From contig JBBRYX010000023.1 of assembly GCA_038237225.1 (NCBI GenBank), forward strand, positions 1 to 64,000: 64,000 nucleotides of DNA, given 5' to 3'. Below, piece by piece: positions 8,050 to 17,013 of this stretch (its first letter is position 1; each line of letters begins with the position of its first letter). The notes under the pieces were generated by a model that did not search any database, was not told where the DNA came from, and saw nothing but the letters and a program-made list of their open reading frames with translations. The position numbers and the translations under genes are program-made. Source of the stretch: DASVUC01 sp038237225 (GTDB taxonomy: Bacteria > Planctomycetota > Phycisphaerae > Tepidisphaerales > Tepidisphaeraceae).

Positions 8050-8391
8050 CTACCCCTGCGGATCCCAAGGGATCAATGCGTTGATTTTGGCCGCGCAAAT
8101 GAAGTCATTCTCTGAAAGCCCTCCCACCGAATGCGTGCTGTATTTGATGACCAGGCGGTTATAGCCGACTTCCATGTCCGGATGATGATCCTCTCGCTGC
8201 GCGAGCATTGCCACGGCTACGAGGAACGAGATCGTTTCGTAATAGTTCTCGAACTTAAAGCGGCGCACGAGGGCGCTGTCCTCGATTTTCCATTGCGGAA
8301 CTTCGGTCAGGTTCTGCTGGATCTGATCCGGAGACAGCGCCGGCGAGCCGGGAGGAAGCGGTTTGGATGTGCGATCGACGAGCTTAGACAT
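8050..8391 (-). CDS. phhB: 4a-hydroxytetrahydrobiopterin dehydratase (pterin-4-alpha-carbinolamine dehydratase)
   Basis: The enzyme dehydrates the 4a-carbinolamine formed by aromatic amino acid hydroxylases and so recycles the pterin cofactor. The 113-residue form has the family blocks LTEVPQWKIED, F(K)FENYYETISFL, the active-site EDHHPDMEVGYN and THSVGGLSENDF. The frame opens at 8469, but the ATG at 8391 has GGAGAC just upstream on the coding strand and gives the usual length, so it is preferred. It lies 74 bases after livF on the same strand and could be read with the liv operon. No phenylalanine hydroxylase gene is seen here. Confidence 0.93.
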   Translation of the reverse strand: MSKLVDRTSKPLPPGSPALSPDQIQQNLTEVPQWKIEDSALVRRFKFENYYETISFLVAVAMLAQREDHHPDMEVGYNRLVIKYSTHSVGGLSENDFICAAKINALIPWDPQG

Positions 8392-8465
8392 GACGTCTCC
8401 GTGTGAAGACGGGAGGATCATAGCTTGCGGAGCAAACGTTGTCCGCTGAAAATTTTTGGAGACCA

Positions 8466-9185
8466 TCACCCGCCGAGGTAGGCTTTTTTAACATCCGGGT
8501 CTTCGAGGAGATTGGCTGCTGAACCGGTCTTCACGACCCGGCCGGTCTGGAGAACATAGGCGCGATGGGCAATGGTCAGGGCCATGTGGGCGTTCTGCTC
8601 GACGAGGAAGATCGTGGTGCCCTGGGCGTTGATTTCTTTGATGATCTGGAAAATCTTTCGGACGATCAGCGGGGCAAGGCCGAGGGAGGGCTCATCGAGG
8701 AGGAGGAGCTTGGGGTGGGCCATCAGCGCCCGGGCGATAGCGAGCATCTGCTGCTCGCCGCCGGAAAGGGTGCCGGCTTTTTGCTCGCGGCGCTCCGCGA
8801 GAACGGGGAAGAGCGAACAGCAATGATCCAGATCAATCTTGATCTGCTGCTTGTCGTTTTGTTGATAGGCGCCGAGGAGCAGATTTTCGCGAACGGTGTG
8901 ATGCGCGAATACCTGCCGTCCCTCGGGCACATGGGAGATGCCCCGGCGGACGATCTGGTGCGGCGGGAGGCGGGTCAGGTCAACTTGGGCGCCGCCCTCA
9001 TTCCACGAGATCTGGCCGCGCTGGGGCTTAAGCAAACCGCTGACTGCGCGCAGCAGGGTTGTCTTTCCGGCTCCATTGGAGCCGATCAGGGTGACGATTT
9101 CGCCGGCGTCGATGTGAAGCGAGACATCTTGTAGCGCCGAGATGACGCCGTAGCAGACTTCGAGATTGGAAACGGAAAAAAGCAT
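8466..9185 (-). CDS. livF: Branched-chain amino acid ABC transporter ATPase LivF
   Basis: This is one of the two cytoplasmic ATPases of the HAAT-type importer. The 239-residue product has Walker A GSNGAGKT, the signature LSGGEQQM, Walker B LLLLDEPSLGLAP and the switch His in LVEQNAHMA. LivF-specific spacing, with HVPEGRQVF before the signature, separates it from LivG. The ATG at 9185 lies two bases after the livG stop, so the longer frame from 9233 inside livG is rejected. Confidence 0.96.
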   Translation of the reverse strand: MLFSVSNLEVCYGVISALQDVSLHIDAGEIVTLIGSNGAGKTTLLRAVSGLLKPQRGQISWNEGGAQVDLTRLPPHQIVRRGISHVPEGRQVFAHHTVRENLLLGAYQQNDKQQIKIDLDHCCSLFPVLAERREQKAGTLSGGEQQMLAIARALMAHPKLLLLDEPSLGLAPLIVRKIFQIIKEINAQGTTIFLVEQNAHMALTIAHRAYVLQTGRVVKTGSAANLLEDPDVKKAYLGG

Positions 9186-9187
9186 GC

Positions 9188-9970
9188 CTATACCGGCTCT
9201 CCGAGGTAGGCTTCGATCACCTTGGGATGACACTGGATATTCGCGGGGGTTCCCACGGCGATGGTCTCGCCGTGATCGAGGACGGTGATTTGCTCGCAGA
9301 TCCTCATCACCAGGTTCATATCGTGCTCGATGAGCAGAATTGCGACTTCAAATTTGTCGCGGATGAAGCGGATCAGCTCCATCAGTTCGACCTTCTCGCG
9401 CGGATTCATACCGGCGGCCGGTTCATCCAACAGGAGCACCTTCGGCTGGGTGGCAAGTGCGCGCGCGATTTCGAGGCGGCGTTGATCGCCGTAAGGAAGG
9501 TGCTTCGCTTGCTCCGTTTCGCGATGAGAAAGGCCCATGATCCGGAGCATCTCCCGCGCCCACGCATCGATGTGCCGTTCGGTTGCCACGTAGCCGCCGG
9601 TGCGCAGCACGGTTGTCGTTAAGCCATGCGGCTCGCGCATCTGAGCGCCCATTCGCACGTTGTCCAAGACCGAGAGTTCGCCGAAAAGACGGATGTTCTG
9701 GAAGGTCCGCGCCAGGCCCGCGTGCGCGATCTGGAATGTTTTCAGGCCATTGATTTGCCGCCCGCAAACGTGGACCGAACCTTGATCCGGCTGGTAAACA
9801 GCGGTGAGCAGATTAAATACCGTGGTCTTGCCCGCTCCGTTTGGTCCGATCAAACCGTAGAGCGCTCGCGGGGGGAGCGCCAGTGAGAAATCCTTGACCG
9901 CGGAGAGGCCGCCGAAGGAGATGCTGATGGCGCGGACATCGAGGAGATTCTCGGCGAGTGACGCGTTCAC
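9188..9970 (-). CDS. livG: Branched-chain amino acid ABC transporter ATPase LivG
   Basis: The second ATPase of the liv importer is 260 residues long. Walker A is GPNGAGKT, followed by the LivG-type segment GLARTFQNIRLF with the long insert of this subfamily. The signature region reads LPYGDQRRLEIARAL, Walker B is VLLLDEPAAGMNP, and the H-loop is LLIEHDMNLVM. It starts with GTG at 9970 and overlaps the livM stop by four bases (GTGA), a sign of translational coupling. Confidence 0.96.
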   Translation of the reverse strand: MNASLAENLLDVRAISISFGGLSAVKDFSLALPPRALYGLIGPNGAGKTTVFNLLTAVYQPDQGSVHVCGRQINGLKTFQIAHAGLARTFQNIRLFGELSVLDNVRMGAQMREPHGLTTTVLRTGGYVATERHIDAWAREMLRIMGLSHRETEQAKHLPYGDQRRLEIARALATQPKVLLLDEPAAGMNPREKVELMELIRFIRDKFEVAILLIEHDMNLVMRICEQITVLDHGETIAVGTPANIQCHPKVIEAYLGEPV

Positions 9971-11124
9971 GCGTCACCTCCGGTGACTTGCCGGCGCCGG
10001 CGGCGCATCAGGTCCCAGACCTCGCGCACGCCGAACAGACCCTGGGGCCGCACGATCATCATGACGATCAGCAGAAGCGAGTAGACGATCATGCGGTACT
10101 GATCCACGAATCGGAGCACTTCGGGCAAGGCTGTCAGGATGATCGCGGCGAGGGCTGCGCCGGTAACGGAGCCGAGGCCGCCGAGAACGACCATGATGAG
10201 GATTTCGAAGGATCGTTGAAACCCGAGCTCGCCGGCGTTGATGGATCCGATCTGAAGTGAGTACAGCGCCCCCGCGACGCCGGCGAAGAATGATGAGAGG
10301 ACGAACGCGCGGACCTTGTACCGGGTGTTGTTGATGCCGACCGCCTGGGCGGCGATTTCATCTTCGCGTATCGACAGGAGCGCGCGGCCATAGCTCGACC
10401 GCTTCAGTCGAATCGCCACGATCAGCATGATCGCGACCCAAACGTACACCCAGAATACGGTGGTATAGGGCGGAATCCCGATAAAACCCAGCGCTCCCCC
10501 GAGCTTGTTCATGAGCTGAAGGGGCGAGGCGCTGCGGATCGCATCCAGTTGCGATCGACGAAGCTGGGCATCGGTCCCCTGAAGAATCACGCGGGCGATT
10601 TCGCCGAAGCCGAGCGTGACGATCGCGAGATAATCGCCGCGGAGTCGCAATGAGGGAAGCCCGACAATCCAACCTGCTGCTGCCGCGACGATCCCCCCGG
10701 CAAGGCAGGCGATTACAAACAGCAAGTCGCCGCTTCCCATCCAGGGGCCGGAAAAGCCTCCGACTCTTCCGGTCCACGACAATGCCCCGCCGTGAAAGTT
10801 GGCATTGCCATAAATCTTGAACGACCCGTAGTACATCAGGGCGGCGGCCGTGTAGCCTCCGAGCGCCATGAAGCCGGCATGACCGATGGAGAACTGCCCG
10901 GTGAATCCGTTCACGACCGTCAGCGACACGGCGAGGATGATGTTGATCCCCGCGAAGAGAATCAGATTGCTCCCAAACCCGCCGACCGCGGGCTGCACAA
11001 CCAGGTGAAGGATGAGCGCGATCACGCCGCCAAGCAGCAGCGGCGCCAGCGCTCGCGGCAAAAACGTCCAGGCTGGCGGGCGTCGTGTTTCAGTTTTCGG
11101 TAGCTCCGTGGTTCTGACGGTCAT
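9967..11124 (-). CDS. livM: Branched-chain amino acid ABC transporter permease LivM
   Basis: This is a membrane channel subunit of 385 residues with about ten hydrophobic segments. Family landmarks are NGFTGQFSIGHAGFMALGGYTAA near residue 75-95, SLRLRGDYLAIVTLGFGEI, the ATPase-contacting loop SSYGRALLSIREDEIAAQAVGIN, and VLGGLGSVTGAALAA near the C-terminus. A ~30-residue cytoplasmic N-terminus precedes the first segment. It lies between livH and livG in the usual order. Confidence 0.95.
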   Translation of the reverse strand: MTVRTTELPKTETRRPPAWTFLPRALAPLLLGGVIALILHLVVQPAVGGFGSNLILFAGINIILAVSLTVVNGFTGQFSIGHAGFMALGGYTAAALMYYGSFKIYGNANFHGGALSWTGRVGGFSGPWMGSGDLLFVIACLAGGIVAAAAGWIVGLPSLRLRGDYLAIVTLGFGEIARVILQGTDAQLRRSQLDAIRSASPLQLMNKLGGALGFIGIPPYTTVFWVYVWVAIMLIVAIRLKRSSYGRALLSIREDEIAAQAVGINNTRYKVRAFVLSSFFAGVAGALYSLQIGSINAGELGFQRSFEILIMVVLGGLGSVTGAALAAIILTALPEVLRFVDQYRMIVYSLLLIVMMIVRPQGLFGVREVWDLMRRRRRQVTGGDA

Positions 11125-11143
11125 GCGTTTGCCCGTTGGGTGC

Positions 11144-12073
11144 TCAGACCTTTTCCACAGTTGCGTTCCCGAGGATTCCGCTGGGACGGACGAGCAAAAC
11201 GATAATCAGCAATGAGAAGACGTACACGTCGCGATACTTGTCAGACAGATACGCGACACCGAAAAACTCGATCAACCCGATGGTGATTCCGCCGAGCATC
11301 GCGCCGCGGATATTGCCGATGCCCCCAACGACGGCGGCGACGAACGCCTTCAATCCCAGCAACACCCAGACGCTGTCGGCGGTCTGCTTAAGCTGGGCGT
11401 ATTTCATCGCGTACAGAAACCCTGCCGCTGCCGCGAGCATCGAACCCAGGACGAATGTCATCGAGATGATCGCGCTCACGTTGATGCCCATCAGCGCGGC
11501 GGTTTGATGATTGAACGAAACGGCCCGCATTGCGGTGCCCACCTTGGTATGAAAGACGAGCCACTGGATGCCGACCATCAGGAAGAGCGCCGTTGCTAAT
11601 ACCACCATGTCCACAAGTCGAAATTGCACCCCCACAATTGTGAATATCACCCGATCCGGCAGCAGCGCGGGCATCGCGCGGGGATACGGTCCGAAGGCGT
11701 GCGGCAATTGGCCGATGTTCTGGAGCAGGAGGGAGACGCCAATCGCGCTGATCAGCACATTCAATCGCGGCGCCTGCCGCAGCGGACGATATGCGAGACG
11801 TTCGATGATGAATCCGACGATCCCGCAGCCGACCATTGCCGCCAGCAACACCGCAAGGCCGAGATACCACGGCGGGGACTGTCCCGCGCTTGCACTCAGA
11901 CCCAGCGCCGCCGCGATTGCGAATGACAGCCAGGCGCCGAGCGTAAACACGTCGCTGTGGGCGAAGTTAATGAATTGGAGAATCCCGTAGACCAGCGTGT
12001 AGCCGAGCGCGATCAGCGCATACAGCGCTCCCACCGCGATCCCGTCTGTCAACGTTTGAATGAGTAGGGTCAC
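11144..12073 (-). CDS. livH: Branched-chain amino acid ABC transporter permease LivH
   Basis: The second permease has 309 residues and eight or so membrane segments. It shows the family start LTDGIAVGALYALIALGYTLVYGILQFINFAHSD (read in parts), the coupling loop KVGTAMRAVSFNHQTAALMGIN, and AAVVGGIGNIRGAMLGG. It starts with GTG at 12073, 29 bases after the livK stop, and is followed by livM after 19 bases. Confidence 0.96.
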   Translation of the reverse strand: MTLLIQTLTDGIAVGALYALIALGYTLVYGILQFINFAHSDVFTLGAWLSFAIAAALGLSASAGQSPPWYLGLAVLLAAMVGCGIVGFIIERLAYRPLRQAPRLNVLISAIGVSLLLQNIGQLPHAFGPYPRAMPALLPDRVIFTIVGVQFRLVDMVVLATALFLMVGIQWLVFHTKVGTAMRAVSFNHQTAALMGINVSAIISMTFVLGSMLAAAAGFLYAMKYAQLKQTADSVWVLLGLKAFVAAVVGGIGNIRGAMLGGITIGLIEFFGVAYLSDKYRDVYVFSLLIIVLLVRPSGILGNATVEKV

Positions 12074-12102
12074 GCGCTTCGGGTGAGGGTCTCAGGTTAA
12101 AA

Positions 12103-13266
12103 TCACTTAGGCGGCTCAACCGACGCGAAGTAGGAGAATTTCCCGCCTTGAAGTCTTTGAATGACCGCAAGTTTCGTGGCGTCTCGCTGTTCGTTGATCG
12201 TGATGGCGCCGGTGACGCCCTTGAAATCTTTTGTCGCCGCAATCGCCGCCGCGAGATCCTTCCCCGAGAGGCTACCCGAACGTCCCATGGCGTCGAACAG
12301 CAGGTTCGCCGCATCGTAGCCCAGCGCCGCCATGCTGTCGGGGGTTTTGTTGTATTCGGCTTTGTACTTTTTCAAAAACTCCTGAACCTCCGGCCGCTTG
12401 TCTTCCTGGGAATAGTGATCGGAAAAATAGCAGCCATCGAGTGCATCGCCGGCGTTTTTGAGATCTTCGGAAACCCAGCCGTCGCCGCCGATGAGCGGGG
12501 ATGTCAGGCCCAGTTTACGCGCCTGGCGGGCGATGTTGACGACCTCCGTGTAGTAGCCGGGGATGTAGACGAATTGCGGTTTCTTCTCGCGGATCGCGGT
12601 CAATTGCGCCGAGAAATCATTGTCGCCATCGCCATAGGCCTGTTCGATCAGGATCTGCCCGCCGAGTTTTACGAAAGCTTTGCGAAACTCTTCGTTCAAC
12701 CCCGCGGAATACGCCTGGGCGCGGTTGTAGAGCGTGGCGGCCTTGTCGAACTTCAACTGGTTTTTCGCGAAACTGGCGCCGACGAATCCCTGGAACGGGT
12801 CGATGAAGCAGACCCGGGAGATCATGTCACCGATTTCCGTCACCTGAGGGTTGGTGCTGGAGGGCGAGATCATCGGCACCCCAAGCCGCTGCGCGACCTG
12901 ACCCCCTGCAATGGATCGGCTGGAGGCCACCTCGCCGATCAGGGCGACGACATTATCCTGCTGGATCAAACGCGTTACCGCGGTCACTACTTCTTGGCTC
13001 TTGCCCTGGTCGTCATAGCTGATGAGTTTGAGCTTCTGCCCCTTGATACCGCCCGCTACGTTGCGCTCTTTCACGGCGAGCTGCACGCCGTCGTGGGTGG
13101 AGACGCCGAAGGTCGCCTCGCTGCCGGTCATCGAGCCGTACTCGCCGATCTTGATTTCGCTCGTCTCGCTGCCCGAGCTTGCGGACCCGGACGATCCCTC
13201 TTTCTTACAGCCGACAACAGCGGCTCCGACACAGCAGACGACAATCAGCGCAAGCCCATTTTTCAT
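12103..13266 (-). CDS. livK: Branched-chain amino acid ABC transporter substrate-binding lipoprotein
   Basis: The periplasmic receptor of the importer has 387 residues. The N-terminus (MKNGLALIVVCCVGAAVVGC) is a lipoprotein signal with the lipobox Cys at residue 20, followed by a Ser/Gly-rich linker. The mature part is a Peripla_BP_6 fold, with IKIGEYGSMTGSEATFG, VVALIGEVASS, PMISPSSTNPQVT and AALGYDAANLLFDAM. The ATG at 13266 with GGAGAA upstream is preferred over an earlier frame opening at 13296. It is the first gene of the liv operon. The ligand could be a branched-chain or another small amino acid or amide, since this family is broad. Confidence 0.94.
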   Translation of the reverse strand: MKNGLALIVVCCVGAAVVGCKKEGSSGSASSGSETSEIKIGEYGSMTGSEATFGVSTHDGVQLAVKERNVAGGIKGQKLKLISYDDQGKSQEVVTAVTRLIQQDNVVALIGEVASSRSIAGGQVAQRLGVPMISPSSTNPQVTEIGDMISRVCFIDPFQGFVGASFAKNQLKFDKAATLYNRAQAYSAGLNEEFRKAFVKLGGQILIEQAYGDGDNDFSAQLTAIREKKPQFVYIPGYYTEVVNIARQARKLGLTSPLIGGDGWVSEDLKNAGDALDGCYFSDHYSQEDKRPEVQEFLKKYKAEYNKTPDSMAALGYDAANLLFDAMGRSGSLSGKDLAAAIAATKDFKGVTGAITINEQRDATKLAVIQRLQGGKFSYFASVEPPK

Positions 13267-13761
13267 GCTCGATTCTCCACAAGTTGCCGCTTGCAAACTC
13301 TAGCCGCAAGCTACACCTCCAGCAAGCTTGAGCGACACGGGATGGCTGTGGATCTGCTCTGAAAATGTTCTAAGGAAGCGGGCGAAATGTCATGCTGAGA
13401 GCTTGTGAACTTTTCTTGTAGCACGGGCATCTTGCCCGTGTTGACGATACAGACACGGGCAAGATGCCCGTGCTACAGTCAAATCTTCACAGACTCTGAG
13501 GTATTCCGAAGCATCTGGCATCGATTATCGATCCGGCCAGATCCTTCACGGAGTACCGTTCAGGATGACGGTCTTTTTCATGGATCGCGGGTGCGGCGAA
13601 GCCGCATGACCCACGAACCGTCTGAACAGAGAACGCTCCCTTCGGTCGCGGCTCATCGGGAACGCCTCGATGCTCGCGCCGACCTGGTCGTCCGCGGCAA
13701 AGCTCGAGACTTTCGCACGATGCCCCTGCTCGTTACATTCGCAACCGCCGAAGGAGCCCGC
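13267..13761. other. Divergent intergenic region with repeat copy B and candidate liv promoter
   Basis: This 495-base region separates livK (left) from the porin-like gene (right). On the minus strand TTGCTG (13320-13325) and TAGAGT (13297-13302), 17 bases apart, could be the liv promoter. Most of the remainder is the 255 bp repeat (13354-13610). The open frame that runs through it into the porin gene is repeat translation and is not used. Confidence 0.55.
13354..13610. repeat. Dispersed ~255 bp repeat, copy B
   Basis: Copy B matches the element at 6046-6300 from CTGCTCTGAAAATGTTC through GCGGCGAAGCCGC. Its palindrome arms are at 13418-13440 and 13454-13476. Differences from copy A are scattered point changes, mostly in the spacer of the palindrome. 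Both copies lie at the outer edges of the 6-13.6 kb segment in the same orientation. Confidence 0.85.
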
Positions 13762-14676
13762 ATGCTGAAGCGCTGGTGGTTCGCATCTCTGATTCTGATT
13801 TTGCCGATGACTCTCTGCGCCCAGCAGAAAGCGCCCATCGCGCCGCGCGATGTCGAATCCGTGTATGCGCCGCCGGAGCCTCCTCGCGAAAACGAAGGCG
13901 TCAATGAGGGCGGCGTCAACTTCAATCTGGACATCACCGCCCTTACCGACTACGTCTGGCGCGGCATCGATCGCTCGGAGGCCGGCGGTTCCGAGGATTC
14001 ACCGAATCTCACCTTTGACGCCACGCTGAAGTTCGACCTTGGCCGATATCCTCATCCGTTCATCGGCGTCTTCTCCAACGTCTACAATTCCGATCCCGAA
14101 AGCCGGTTTCAGGAAATCCGCCCCTACTTCGGCTTCGACTGGAATCTGCGCCCGTTTCTCTTCACCGCCGGTTTCAACAGCTACATCTTCCCGGAGCGCG
14201 ACGCCTTCAACACCTCCGAAGTTTTTGCCCGATGCACGCTGGACGATTCGTACTTCCTTCGTACCGAACAACCCCTCCTTTCCCCATACTTCTTCGGCGC
14301 CTACGACTACGATAAAGGAAAAGGCGTCTATGCCGAGTTTGGCATCAGCCATGATTTCAAAATTGAGGACACCTCCATCACGATCACCCCCATGTCGAGC
14401 ATCGCGTACGTGAATGGCGATCACATTTTCTCGAAGCCCGTTGGTCCCACATCCGATCCGTCGTTTGACTTCAATCCCAGAGGTCCGGACAACGGATTCC
14501 AGCATTACCAGATCGGCCTCGTTGTCACGTATGGCCTGAACCAGGCGCTCAACATCCCGCGCCGCTGGGGCGCGTTCGACTTGAAAGGATTCCTTTTCTA
14601 CACCGACGGCATCGACAACAAGCTGCGCGCGGACACCGAAATTTATGGCGGAATCGGAATCGCGTTTTCCTATTAG
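13762..14676 (+). CDS. Putative outer-membrane beta-barrel (TorF-like porin) protein
   Basis: The 304-residue product has a signal peptide (MLKRWWFASLILILPMTLCA, cleavage after CAQ). Alternating aromatic/polar strands follow: LDITALTDYVWRGIDRSEAGG, GRYPHPFIGVFSNVYN, IRPYFGFDWNL, then repeated Y/F-ending strands to the terminal IGIAFSY. The pattern 'D(I/V)xxxTDYVWRG' near the start and an aromatic last residue fit small porin-like barrels of the TIGR02001/TorF type. The start ATG at 13762 has AAGGAG at 13751-13756. The role is probably in the outer membrane; transport has not been shown. Confidence 0.65.
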   Translation: MLKRWWFASLILILPMTLCAQQKAPIAPRDVESVYAPPEPPRENEGVNEGGVNFNLDITALTDYVWRGIDRSEAGGSEDSPNLTFDATLKFDLGRYPHPFIGVFSNVYNSDPESRFQEIRPYFGFDWNLRPFLFTAGFNSYIFPERDAFNTSEVFARCTLDDSYFLRTEQPLLSPYFFGAYDYDKGKGVYAEFGISHDFKIEDTSITITPMSSIAYVNGDHIFSKPVGPTSDPSFDFNPRGPDNGFQHYQIGLVVTYGLNQALNIPRRWGAFDLKGFLFYTDGIDNKLRADTEIYGGIGIAFSY

Positions 14677-14679
14677 CAC

Positions 14680-15447
14680 TTAGCCCCCGGTGAATACACC
14701 GGGGGTGCCCGCGCCTTTCTCTCGACGTCGAACTGCCAGCAGTTCCTCCACCCCGACAATCTCCAAGGTCTTTCCCCGAAGCATTTCAATCACGTCCCCC
14801 AGCGCGGCGACGGTTGGCGAAGGATCATGCCACCGCGCGGTCGGCGCCACTCCATCGTGCAAAAGAACAATATCGCCGGCATCCGTATTCCGCAGCCGGG
14901 CCACGATATTTTCAGGGTTGGTTGGCAGGCCATCAAAGGCCCTCCGCGACCACGCGACCACCTCATGCCCTGTCTGCCGCGCCGCATGGAGCGTGAAAGG
15001 CGTTTTGAATCCCAGGGGAGGACGAAACAGAGTCGGGCGGTGATCGGTGATCGATTCGATCAAGTCATCTGTGCGCGTGATCTGTTTCACCCAATACCGG
15101 GTCGATCGCACAAAGCCGTAATGCCGGTGGGAATAGGTATGATTCGCGACCGCGTGACCCTCATCGTGCATGCGCCGCACGAGGTGCGGGAACTTCTCGG
15201 CGTTCTTGCCAATGACGAAAAACGTCGCCGGCGTCTGATGCTCGCGCAGCACATCCAGAATCCTTGGCGTGAAGGGTTCTGTCGGTCCATCATCAAAGGT
15301 CAGCGATACCTGCCGGCAGTTCGCGTTGCCGCGTGAATGGATCTTTCCCCACAACTGACTTTGCGCGCGGAAAGTTCCGTAGGATGCGATCCCGGCGAAC
15401 AAGGAGAAACCGCTCAGCGAAGCGAGGCTGATCTCAAGCGCGTTCAC
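14680..15447 (-). CDS. Polysaccharide deacetylase (NodB homology, CE4) membrane protein
   Basis: The enzyme probably removes acetyl groups from an N-acetylated envelope glycan such as peptidoglycan or chitin-like polymer. The 255-residue protein has one N-terminal hydrophobic segment (about 5-25). A NodB domain follows, with SLTFDDGPTE (catalytic Asp and metal Asp), HTYSHRHYG (metal HxxxH), the FRPPLGFKT motif and the C-terminal DIVLLHDG motif. All five CE4 motifs can be read. It starts with GTG at 15447. It runs parallel to the AlkP-like lipoprotein gene, 15 bases downstream of it. Confidence 0.92.
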   Translation of the reverse strand: MNALEISLASLSGFSLFAGIASYGTFRAQSQLWGKIHSRGNANCRQVSLTFDDGPTEPFTPRILDVLREHQTPATFFVIGKNAEKFPHLVRRMHDEGHAVANHTYSHRHYGFVRSTRYWVKQITRTDDLIESITDHRPTLFRPPLGFKTPFTLHAARQTGHEVVAWSRRAFDGLPTNPENIVARLRNTDAGDIVLLHDGVAPTARWHDPSPTVAALGDVIEMLRGKTLEIVGVEELLAVRRREKGAGTPGVFTGG

Positions 15448-15462
15448 AAGCGTCCATTCTAC

Positions 15463-17013
15463 TCAATTGCGAACGCGCGGCTCATAGCCGGGCTCAATCT
15501 TCTCCAGCACGTCGCTGCTCCTGAGCGCTCCACCGGTGTTGGTGGCTGCGCAGGTGCGTCGCGTCATCGTCATTAAGAATGTCGCGCTGTTCTTCTGGTT
15601 CAAGCTGCCATGCGTTGACTTCATCGTTATGAACCGTTCGAGGGAAGCTTTGCCCGCGTAGCAACCGTCTTTCAGCGTGACCATCACATCCGGTGGACTC
15701 TTCACCATCCCATGAAATGCATCCCACAATCGCCTCGGCCCGTCCGGATATTGATGATCCACCGTCGCCTGAAACCAGTCGGTATCCGTGATAAAGCCAT
15801 CCGCTCGTGGCTTCAACGTTGCGATGATCGGCTGATACCCCAGCACGTCTTTATCGATCACTTTGTATCGGAACGAACCATCGCGGAAATCGATCGCCGC
15901 CGACCCCTGCGCATCGCGGACGATCACGCTGTTCCCCCGAAGGTATGCCGCCAGCTCAACCTCTTTTGCGCGTGTCACGGATGCCGCGACTTCAGCCGGA
16001 TGTACCGTCCGCAACCCCACGTAGGTCACCAGGGCCGCCAACTCAAACAGCACATCCCGATCATGGCTCAATTTCTTCGCGACGGTGAAGCCGGATTCCG
16101 AAATCGCTTTCTCCATCGCGCGCTGCGCGCTCTGAGAGGGCGCCAGGTTATGTCCATGATCGGCCATCATGCTGATCTTGATCGCGCCGTGACGTTCATA
16201 AAGCAGTTGCAGACACAACTGTTTGGCGGCATCGAGCGTCTCTTCGATCCCGGCGCGCCCGAACTTGCACGCCATCCCGCTTGCGGTCACCGCGTATACG
16301 AATGTGACGCGATCGGGACTTGCATCCACCGCTCGGCGCATGCGCTCCATCTCGATCGGCAGCCAGGCGCGCGGATCCAGATATGTGAGGCTCGCCTCGA
16401 AGAAGTTGGCGCTATAAGTGAGCCTGCGTTCCCAGGGCTGCCGCGTTCCCCGCGCCCGGTCCCGGAATCCGCGGTGAATCTCCTTCGACCGCACGTCGTA
16501 ATACTCATCGGTCATCCCCGCCAGCGCCGGCGCCCGAAGCACGCGCGTGTAACATAGCTCGGTCAACGAGGGGAATGGCGCAATCACCTTCACCGGCGGA
16601 TCGAACCAGCAGAAATCGCCCCGATCCCACCGCTCTTTCATCAGGTCGAACGGCACCGAATCCAGCAGAATGATCACATGCGGCACCGCCCCATTCGCAT
16701 CATCCGCGAGCCGATAAACCCGATCCGCGTTCCCGTCCTCGTCATCGTCGTAAGCGATCGAAGCCACCCGCCCCTGCCCATCCCGATGCAATCCGAAATC
16801 CGATCGTCCATCCCGGTCCACATCGTACCAAGTCTCATTCTCCGTCTGCTTAATCGCCGCGGATGGAAATGTTAGCTTCGGCCCGAGCGGCGCGCACCCA
16901 TTCAATGCGATGCACAGGTAGAGATACCTCAACACGCAACGGAGTCCGCGCCATTTTACGAGGTAGCTCGCCCTTCGCGCAAGACCCCTTGAATCGATCA
17001 GGAGAATTCTCAT
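15463..17013 (-). CDS. Alkaline-phosphatase-superfamily lipoprotein (function unknown)
   Basis: The 516-residue product (ATG at 17013) has a lipobox-like IALNGC near residue 35-40. A short Asp-rich segment follows (DVDRDGRSDFG and DDDEDGNADRV), then a domain with alkaline phosphatase superfamily features. VIILLDSVPFD carries the first metal Asp with Ser, MMADHGHN the Asp-His pair, and STHGS...SATFLM the late His motif. It may be a membrane-anchored phosphatase, phosphodiesterase or sulfatase-like enzyme. It overlaps the DUF433 stop by four bases. A GTG at 16935 would give a compact 14-residue lipoprotein signal and is a possible alternative start. Confidence 0.7.
   Translation of the reverse strand: MRILLIDSRGLARRASYLVKWRGLRCVLRYLYLCIALNGCAPLGPKLTFPSAAIKQTENETWYDVDRDGRSDFGLHRDGQGRVASIAYDDDEDGNADRVYRLADDANGAVPHVIILLDSVPFDLMKERWDRGDFCWFDPPVKVIAPFPSLTELCYTRVLRAPALAGMTDEYYDVRSKEIHRGFRDRARGTRQPWERRLTYSANFFEASLTYLDPRAWLPIEMERMRRAVDASPDRVTFVYAVTASGMACKFGRAGIEETLDAAKQLCLQLLYERHGAIKISMMADHGHNLAPSQSAQRAMEKAISESGFTVAKKLSHDRDVLFELAALVTYVGLRTVHPAEVAASVTRAKEVELAAYLRGNSVIVRDAQGSAAIDFRDGSFRYKVIDKDVLGYQPIIATLKPRADGFITDTDWFQATVDHQYPDGPRRLWDAFHGMVKSPPDVMVTLKDGCYAGKASLERFITMKSTHGSLNQKNSATFLMTMTRRTCAATNTGGALRSSDVLEKIEPGYEPRVRN

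Noticed and set aside
12148..13362. A 404-residue open frame on the plus strand
   Set aside because: It is antisense to livK, with no recognisable domain and no ribosome binding site.
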